NCBI GenBank assembly: GCA_025716815.1
Contig: JAIXMN010000092.1
Span: forward strand, 1-17,165
Reading direction: 5' to 3'
Length of the DNA: 17,165 bases
Source of the DNA: Dichotomocladium elegans
Lineage: Eukaryota > Mucoromycota > Mucoromycetes > Mucorales > Lichtheimiaceae
Each line of letters begins with the position of its first letter. The first letter of the stretch is position 1. The translations under genes were made by a program, and so were the position numbers. Under the pieces are notes generated by a model. It had not been told where the DNA came from. It did no database searches and was given only the letters and a program-made list of their open reading frames with translations. Of this stretch, positions 7,068 through 14,907 are shown piece by piece.

Positions 7068-10000
7068 TTAAGCGCGTGGTCGTAAGCGTTTATAGATGGC
7101 ATTGGTGGCAGTGCTCTCAGTCTGGCGTTTGGCGAGCGTGGCGTTGTGGCCTGCTGACTGATAGCTCAGACGTGTGGCAGAGGGAACAGGTGCTGTCCGT
7201 GCCTGAGCATTGCGCGGCTTGTTGACGATGGCCTTCTTGCTTCTACTGGATGAGTGTTCAGTCAGCGTACTCTGTTTTGAGGCTGAACGAGTGGTAGGAG
7301 TGGACGTTGGTGGTGCCGGAGCTGTCTGTCCCCTTAGTCCCTGTTGTATATGGGTGTTGGCTTTCGGGTTGCGACGCTGCCAGTATTCCGTGATTAGTTC
7401 TGTGCCTGTGAAGTTAGCCGCTGGTTCCCATGTGTCATCTTTTTCCGTGTATCCCTTCCAGCGTGTACGATAAACATAGTTGCCTGGAGTGCCATCATGA
7501 TCAATGATTGCCTGCACTTCATAGTGGTCCTGGCTGGATGGCACTGGTTCTTGCGAGATCAGTTTGATGTGCGATGGCGGGATATTGAACGGAAGAAGCG
7601 CGCCTGTCGAGTCTGTCAGGACGTATGCCCCGCCCTTGTTGACCCCATTAACAGTGAATGGTCCTTCATACCGCGGTTCCGTCTTGCTACCCCTGGTGAC
7701 GTTGCGGATCATGACCTTGCTGCCAGCTGGATAAGGGTCAACTATCCGGTGATTCGAATCAAAGCGGGCTTTTTCAGCATCTCGGGTGGCTTTCATGCGC
7801 TGACGGATGGCTGGTATAACCACCGCTTCCATCTCGCTAAGTCGTTCACGCGCTGCCTCGTAGTCAACTGTAGGTTGTGCGCTATCCCCTGTAGTTGAGT
7901 CAGTGTAGTTAGTGAAGGCGTTGGGTGGACGAGCAAACATGAGCGAGAAAGGTCGTGAGCCATGTATGGCGGCATGCTTAATGTTAAGTGCGAATTGCAC
8001 GCTTGGGACGTGAGTGTCCCATTCTGACTTTTTGCCTTGCAGCTGTATGACGATTGCGTTCTTGGCAAGACCGACCCATTTCTCTGCTACGCCGTTGGCG
8101 CGTGGGTGATAAGGAGTGATAAGGCGGTGGTCGAGGCCAGAGATATCTGCAAGCTGCATGATGAGGTCGTTGACAAATTCTGTGCCATTATCACTGGTGA
8201 GCATGCGCATGGGTCCATACTCCATCATATGTGCCCACAGTTGTCGTGCTATAGTAAGTGCAGACTTATCTGGAATTGCTCTCAGGACGCAGTAGCGTGT
8301 GAAAATGTCGACCATGACGAGTAAGTAGTTGTTACCACTGTCAGACGTAATGTTGAGCGTGCCAAGATCAATAGCCCAATGATCGCCTGGGTACTTAGCG
8401 GTGACATGACGCAATGGCTGGAAACCATGTTTGCCGACATTGAAGCGTTGACAGTCCGTGCATTGCGAGACAAGCTTCTGGGCGTCCTTGCGTAGGTTAG
8501 CCCAGTGCAGCCCGTCACTGTGAATGGACTTGGTGATTGCGTCGGCACCGAAGTGACCGAGTAAATGCGCTTTCTGCAGCAATTCGGTACGTTCGTGCTC
8601 GGGAGGCGTCATGAAGTCGACGGGTTCAAAGTGTTGTGCGCGTGCGAGAATGGGCGCATGACCGTCGGTGTTGTTCTCAGAGGAATGTGAAGAAGAAGAG
8701 GAGGAGGCTTCTCGTGTGGCTGAGCCTGCAGCGTTGGTGATAAGGTTCCGTGACGTGCTGCCTGAAACGTTGCTCTTTCCTTTACCCCCCACCAGACTTT
8801 TGTCCGCAGGAAAAAGACGGGAGAAGGCGTCAGGCAGAACGTTGTCCATACCTGGCAGATGCACTACCTCGAAATCGAAATCGTACAGGTCGTCAAGCCA
8901 ACGAGCCATCATTGGATTGACTAGCGGTTGCGTGTGGAGATATGTTAGTGCAGCGTGGTCAGTGTAAAGGGTAAAACGACGTCCCCAGAGCCAGTGTCGG
9001 AACTGTCGAAGTCCGTAAACGACTGCAAAGAGCTCGCGTTTAGTAACCGACCAGCGTTGCTGGCTGGGAGATAATGCCTTGGCCTTGAAACCGATGTAAC
9101 GAATCTGATTGTTGATGACCTGATAGAGGCATACCCCCACCCCCACGTCACTTGCATCTGTATCTAGGCAGAAAGGTTGCTGCAAATTTGGATGACAGAG
9201 CACTGGAGCTTGCGTAAGCGCGAGTTTGATGTTATTGAATGCGCGCGTGTGCTCTTCTGTCCACAACTGCGAGAGATCCCCTGCGTTGCGCAAACTGTCC
9301 AGTGGCCACGTTGTCGTTGCAAATCGAGGTACATGGTCCCGGAGGAAGTTCACGGCACCGAGGAACCGTTGCATATCTTTGCCCGTAGCGGGCTGGGGCC
9401 AAGCCGCTATGTTGGCGACCTTTCGAGGATCCAAAGCAATGCCTGCTGCTGAGATACAGAATCCCAGAAGGTACACCTTGCGCTGTCCAAAGGCACACTT
9501 ATCACGGTTGAGGATGAGATTGGCTCGCGTGAGACGGCGGACAACTTCCTGTACGTGAGGAACGTGTTCTTTGAAGCTGGCGCTATGGACACAAAGATCA
9601 TCAATGAAGAGTGACACATAAGGAAGGTCGGAAAACAACCGTTCCATGACAGCTTGATACTTAAATGACAGCGAGCGGATGCCGAAGGGTGCACCCCGGA
9701 ACACATACTGTATACCATTGACTTTGAATGCCGTTTTATGTTGGTGCTCTTCTGTGATGGGGAACCGATGAAAAGCATTCGTCAAGTCGAGAGTCGTGAA
9801 AATTGTTGATCCACTAGTGCGCTCAAAGATGTCTGACAAGTGGGGCAGTGGAAACCGATCTTCGGGTAGGAGTAGATTGAGCTGGCGTACATCGAGACAG
9901 GGGCGATACTTGGTATAGTTGCCGTCGCTGTCCTTCTTCCTTGCGAAAACGATCGGACTGTTCCAATGGCTGATAGTATGCGATTTCTTGATGACACCGT

Positions 10001-11307
10001 CGGCAAGCCATTTGTCGACATGCTGCTGCAGAAGAGGCATGAGGGTCGCTGGCAGCTTGTATTGGGCCCGGTAGGCTACAGCGCCCGGCGGTGTTTCGAG
10101 ACGAACAATTGCTTCTGGAAGTGTGCAGAAAGAGTTGATAGGGATGGCTGTGTTTGCAGCGAGAAAGGGTTGGATATCCTGCATGAACTTCGCGTGCTCG
10201 GCTGGCGATCCTGCAGGGGAATCATTTGGGACTTCGGAATCGTCATCTCTGGTAGATTCTGGAAGGTGCGCGAGAGCGGAAGTGTCCCAGTCGATGGGTA
10301 GTCCTACTATGTGAATACCAAGAGCTTTCATCAGGTCAGTACCAATGCACACATCAACTTCGCCATGCAAATCTAGCACATCAAAAGTATAGGAGATAGT
10401 CTGACGGTTACAGCTCACAGCCAACTTTTTATTTACAATTCCCACACGAGGAAGAGTAACCCCAGCAGAAGCTAAGTGTATGGTCCCGGCTGCCGGAGAC
10501 ACGGACCAACAAAAGCGTGCGCACAATGAAGGGGAAACGGTGCTGTCTGTAGCGCCGGTGTCCAGCAGGGCCCAAAGGCGCTGGCCTTCTATTGTGATGG
10601 GGAAGTGGTGTGAGCGTGTATGTGCAGAAGGTAAGTCCTGTTTCTGTGTATGCTTACACTGGTGTGAAGGACCGTACAACGCGTTATACACGTCCGACAT
10701 CTCTATGTCCTCAGGCTCGCTGTCCAAGGCATCTGGGGACTTGGGCTGTGGTGGCATGGCCGACCGACGAGCCGTGCGAGGAGCAGAGCGAGGGGAGGAA
10801 CGAGGCACAGAGCCGGAGCGCGAACGGGAACGGGAGCAGGCAGAGGAAGACTGGGAAGCAGCCACCGGGGAGCGCTCTCTCTTGACGTGCTGGTGGGCCC
10901 GTATCGTCAGGTTCTTGGGAGGGCATTGGTGCCCTCGAGCGAAGGCGCCACCACACCACCGACACGTCGCAATCTTGTTCCCATCCCTGGGAGCGCGGGC
11001 CGCAGAAGATGGGGCGCTGGCCTTCTGGCGTTCTTGGGCCAGGATCTTGCGCCGCGTCTGACACTCGTCCGTGGTGTGTCGACCCATCCCGTGGACATCG
11101 CAGCGCTTTTTTCGAGAGGGGGCGCCACCCTCCAGGCCGGATCGTTCAGAGCTACCAGAGGTGCTCGCCCGTCGCTTAGGGGCGTGGATAGAGTCCATGA
11201 GGGACTGTCCAGCCGGCGCTGAAGCAGACGGTGAGTCCCGTCCGGCAGAGGAACGCGGAGCAGCGCGAGAGGAAGAGGAGACGTCGGAGCCAAAGTTGCG
11301 CTTGAGA
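7068..11307 (-). CDS. Gag-Pol polyprotein of chromovirus 2, 5'-truncated
   Basis: One open frame covers all retrotransposition enzymes; it stays open about 36 codons upstream of the first Met (11198) to the LTR 3 junction, so the true start is lost. Counting from that Met: two zinc-knuckle-like segments at about 33-46 (CDVHGMGRHTTDEC) and 79-92 (CRWCGGAFARGHQC); an Arg/Ser-rich linker at 119-146; aspartic protease with LLDTGA at 211-216; RT with LFIDDL (Asp533, Asp534); RNase H with Asp679/Asp681, Glu722 and Asp747; integrase HHCC with His878, His882, Cys913, Cys916 and DDE residues Asp944, Asp1003, Glu1039; a GPF motif near 1179; and a chromodomain at about 1226-1273 (RWKGY, TWEP). A basic, Ser/Thr-rich tail follows. 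All key residues appear present and no stop interrupts the frame, suggesting a recent copy. The Gag capsid region is missing. Gag and Pol share one frame, with no sign of frameshifting between them. Confidence 0.93.
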
Positions 11308-11674
11308 TGGATGGATTAGAGAGAATGAAAAAAAGACAACTATAAAAGTATCTTTGAGGTTGATGTTTATTCCTGAAAATAAAATAACTCTCTTTTATAA
11401 TAATTCTATTAGAACGGCGATGTAAGTGCTTAATCCTGTTAGGATGTATCGGATGAGAGCATTCTCTTTTCATTGTCCTCTTCAAGACCAGTGATGGATC
11501 CTGGGTAGAGGAAGTACCTTTGATAGGTGCGATTGTCCTGTCACGCAAGCGGATATGAAAATATCGGTCCCTGAACATCAATGTGTTAAATTCATCATTG
11601 TCTTAGTTTCAGGATATCGGCGATAGTGATGTGAAACCGGCTAAGTTCTCTAACACGGATCAATGTTCACCACA
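11308..11674 (-). repeat. 3' LTR of chromovirus 3
   Basis: On the minus strand the segment begins TGTGGTGAACATTG right after a polypurine tract. It ends near CTAATCCATCCA, placed by comparison with the CTAACCACCACA end of LTR 2; the inner boundary could be off by about 4 bp. It contains TTATAAAAGAGAG and AATAAA in the same order as LTR 2, although the rest of the two LTRs is not similar. It interrupts the gag frame of chromovirus 2. Confidence 0.75.
11393..11400 (-). promoter_or_regulatory. TATA-like box in LTR 3
   Basis: The minus strand reads TTATAAAA, followed by GAGAGTTATTTTATTTTC and an AATAAA hexamer. The arrangement matches LTR 2. Confidence 0.5.
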
Positions 11675-11686
11675 TTACCCCCTTCC
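11675..11686 (-). promoter_or_regulatory. Polypurine tract of chromovirus 3
   Basis: The minus strand reads GGAAGGGGGTAA directly before the LTR start TGTGGTG. Only about 16 bp separate the tract from the stop of the pol frame. Confidence 0.75.
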
Positions 11687-11702
11687 AGGTTGAACATAAC
11701 GC

Positions 11703-14558
11703 TTAATGGAGGTGTGCCGTTTGATTGCGCTTGCTACGTCTTAGGATATAGCCATTGCGTTCTGTGGTGTCATTACCTGAATGTCTACGCTTTCGCTGTG
11801 GAGCTTGTTGAGTCATGTTTTTTGGTGTGGGTGTTGTACCCTTTACCTTCTTTGGTGTTGGTGTAGTACCTGTTACCTTTGAATGAGCCTGTGGGCCTAG
11901 GCTCCGTATCCTGTCCCAGTATTTTGCGATTGGCTCTGGACTATTGAAGGACGCATGCGGTTCCCATGTATCGTCTTCTGGTCCATAGCCTTCCCATCGA
12001 ACCCGATATAGGTACCTTCCGGGTGACAACTCTTTATGGTCTACAATCGCTTGGACTGTATAGTATTTACCATTCTTTTCATATACCTCTTCGATGCTGA
12101 TCAGTTCATCTTGAGATACAAGTTTGAGTTGCGAGGGTGCAAAATTTCTGGTTGCGAGGAGTCCCTGTTCGTCTCTGAGGACATAGGAACCACCTTTGGT
12201 TTCCCTGACGACAGTGTATGGTCCTTCATATCGAGGATCCGTTTTTCTACTGCGTACTTCATCTTTGACCATGACCGTGCTACCAGGAGGATATTTAATG
12301 ATCCTGTATTTGGTATCATGTTTACCTTTCTTAACATCTGATAGAGCTTTTGCCCGTTCTGCTATGGCCGGAAAGATGGTGTCAGACATTTTGTCAATGC
12401 GGTCCATCAGCTCCTTTTCTGTTAAGGGCCGTGGTATCTCGTCATTGCTATAATCTCTGAAGCCATTCATTGTGCGGTTGAACATTAGGGCGAATGGTGT
12501 GGAACCATGTCTACTGGCGACTTTGTTGTTGATGGCGAGCTGTGTACTTTTGACGTACAAGTCCCAATCATGTCGTGCGCCATTGAGGCTCTTGCGTATG
12601 ACGTTGACCGATGTTTGTACATATCGTTCTGCCAAGCCATTTGCGCGTGGATGATAAGGTGTTGTTAACCGATGGTCAAAACCGGTGGACTGGCTAAGTT
12701 GCTTCATCAAATGATTGACAAATTCTGTGCCGTTATCCGATTGTAGATAGCGTGGAAAACCGTAATCGCAAAAGGTGTTTATGACTGCTTGTACTACTGT
12801 GTCTGAAGACTTGTCAGGAAGTGCATGTAGTACACAAAAGCGTGTGCAAACATCGACCATAACTAAGAGATAGTTGTGCCCTCGTGCGCTTGTTCCAAAG
12901 CCGCTGGCAAGGTCGATTGCCCAGTGATCACCAGGGTAGAAGGCGTGAATGGGGCGCATAGGATGATACCCTGTTTTCGTCACGTTGAAGCGTTGGCATT
13001 GTGGACATTGTTTAACGTGTTCAGCCGCTTGCTTGTACATGTTAGGCCATCTGAGCCCGTCATTCTGAAGAGACTTCGTCATTGCTTCAGCGCCGAAGTG
13101 TCCAAACGCATGAGCTTGTGCTAACAGCTGTGGTCGTTCTTCTTCAGGAGGAATAAAATGTACTGATGTGTCAACATCGTCTTCCTTAGTTACGTCCATG
13201 GTGGTGTGTGTTGACATAGTTTTGTTTACGATTAAATTGGTCGTGTTACTTTGCGTAGCATTACCCCCTTCCAGCTCTTTGTCCGTGGGAAAAAGGCGAG
13301 AAAGTTGGTCAGGAAGGATGTTGTCTAATCCTGGCAAGTGCACTACGTCAAAAGTATATTCAAGAATGGTGTCTAACCAGTTGTTCATCATGGCATTAGT
13401 AACCTTTTGGGTGTGAAGATATACCAACGCTTTGTGATCGGTGTAAAGTGTGAACTTTTGTCCCCAAAGGAATTTGTGGAATTTTGTGAGTGCATAAACA
13501 ACAGCGAGCAACTCACGCTTTGTTGTAGAGTAATTTCGCTCTGATTTTGAGAGAGCTCTAGCCATGAAAGCGATATGCCGTGTTTCTTTATCAATGACTT
13601 GGTAAAGGACAGCGCCAATACCGACGTTGGATGCGTCAGTAGCAACCTGAAAAGGGTGTCGTAAATCAGGGTAGCGAAGGATGGGTGCATCCAGCAAAAC
13701 CTGTTTTAAGCGGTTGAAAGTCGCTTGCTCATGACTGGTCCATTTGTTACCCAGGTCCCCTGCATAACGCAGACAGTCCAGGGGTGCAGTGAGGTCTGCA
13801 CACTTGGGTATGGACTCACGGAAATAATTAATCACTCCGAGAAATCGTTGGATGTCTTTACCCGTGCGAGGTGTAGGCCACTCCTGTATATTGCTGACTT
13901 TGCGAGGGTCTAGCCCGATGCCTTGTTCAGACACGCAGAAGCCTAGGAGGTAAACGCAGCGTTGTGCGAAATGGCACTTATCCGGATTCAGAATGAGGTT
14001 TACGTCGGTGAGCTTTTTAATTGCTGTAGCGACGTGCTGAGCGTGTTCATCCAGTCCCTTAGAGAAGATAATGATATCGTCCACGAATGTGGTGACAAAA
14101 GGGAGATCATGGAAAATGATGTTCATGGTACGCTGAAAAATAGAGGATATGGGCTTGAGTCCAAAGGGACAGCCTCGGAATTGATATTGTATATGACCAT
14201 GCGGCTTAAATGCGGTCTTTTGTCTGTGTGGCTCATAAATTTCAAAGCGGTGAAATGCGCTTTTTAGGTCAAGAGTTGTAAAAACTGTAGAGCCTTGCAG
14301 CATATGAAAAATGTCCTTGATTAATGGAAGCGGATGACGATCCGGTTGGACCAACAGTTTGTTGATGTGTCGAGGATCAAGGCATGGCCGTTTATCAGTG
14401 TAATTACCAAAGAGATCCTTTTTGGTGCTAGCGTAAGTGGACTGTTCCACATTGTGTTGACAGGTGCAGGTTCTATGGTGCCATCTTCCAACCATGTTTG
14501 TATCTGCTTATCAATGATTTCCTTATATGCTAGTGCCAAAGGATATTGTGCACGGTGA
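11703..14558 (-). pseudogene. Pol of chromovirus 3, 5'-truncated with one frameshift
   Basis: The frame begins inside the RT domain at HRAQYPLALAYKEI (about 14556) and runs through MWNSPLTLAPK. There it breaks at a run of five A bases on the minus strand (14419-14423); a sixth A would rejoin it with KKDLFGNYTD. The long downstream frame then continues without a stop. Counted from 14495 it has RT with TFVDDI (Asp139, Asp140), RNase H with Asp287, Glu328 and Asp353, integrase with His462, His466, Cys497, Cys500 and DDE residues Asp528, Asp587, Glu623, a GPY motif near 760, and a chromodomain at about 812-860 (RWEGY, TWEP). The tail contains a tandem GTTPTPK repeat. A homopolymer frameshift could also be an assembly error. 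The N-terminal loss is best explained by insertion of the neighbouring CACTA-type element. Confidence 0.88.
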
Positions 14559-14580
14559 GATCATCCTGTTCCTTATAAAT

Positions 14581-14720
14581 CACTGAAGACTGTGTGCACT
14601 GCTATATATGAAACTGTGCAGACATTTTGGTGCACTGCACGTCTTTTGGTGTCCTGTAGGCCATTCAGTACTCTGCATGCCATTTAGAACCCAGCAATGA
14701 TTTCGTTTTGTACTGCAGTG
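14581..14720. repeat. Subterminal GTGCACTGC motifs
   Basis: TGTGCACTGC occurs at 14593, GTGCACTGCAC at 14630 and an inverted CTGCAGTG at 14713. Clusters of short repeats near the ends are usual for CACTA elements and bind the transposase there. The role is inferred from position. Confidence 0.4.
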
Positions 14721-14907
14721 CCTTTGTAAAGCTATTGCAGAGCGATATCCCTTATCGCCAGCCCTGCGATGCATTTGAACAACTTACAGGTCTAGTCTCT
14801 GCGTCTCAAATCATCAACTATATCTTCTGGATAACAGTATTTATTCAAACATTTCGCTGTCGTCATTATCCTCGCCGTCTGCAGGAGTATTCACATTATT
14901 CTTGCTG
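14721..14907. other. 3' untranslated stretch of Plavaka-like element
   Basis: This follows the stop of the transposase frame on the minus strand. I see no conserved motif or coding frame in it. Confidence 0.4.

Larger units (their letters stand above)
6639..11307 (-). mobile_element. Chromovirus 2 (Ty3/gypsy), 3' part, coding-intact
   Basis: The visible part, on the minus strand, comprises the end of Gag, the whole of Pol, a short untranslated region, a polypurine tract and the 3' LTR. It is inserted in chromovirus 1 at 6638/6639. The 5' end, including most of Gag, the primer binding site and the 5' LTR, is absent because the LTR of chromovirus 3 begins at 11308. The open frame runs right up to that junction, so the loss looks like insertion rather than decay. 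Confidence 0.88.
11308..14580 (-). mobile_element. Chromovirus 3 (Ty3/gypsy), 3' part
   Basis: The visible part holds RT, RNase H, integrase and chromodomain coding sequence, a polypurine tract and the 3' LTR, all on the minus strand. It sits inside the gag of chromovirus 2. Similarity to the chromovirus 2 protein is strong through RT and integrase, so the two are related but distinct families. The recognisable coding sequence stops near 14556, and a CACTA-type end starts at about 14581. Protease, Gag, primer binding site and 5' LTR are not in the window. Confidence 0.85.

Noticed and set aside
10480..11061. A 193-residue plus-strand frame opposite the Gag end of chromovirus 2
   Set aside because: It is antisense to the GC-rich, Arg/Ser-rich coding region and has no recognisable features; a shadow frame.
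10907..11581. A 224-residue minus-strand frame overlapping the LTR 3 / gag 2 junction
   Set aside because: It runs from LTR 3 into chromovirus 2 in a different frame from the gag-pol reading frame, so it is a shadow of the junction rather than a gene.
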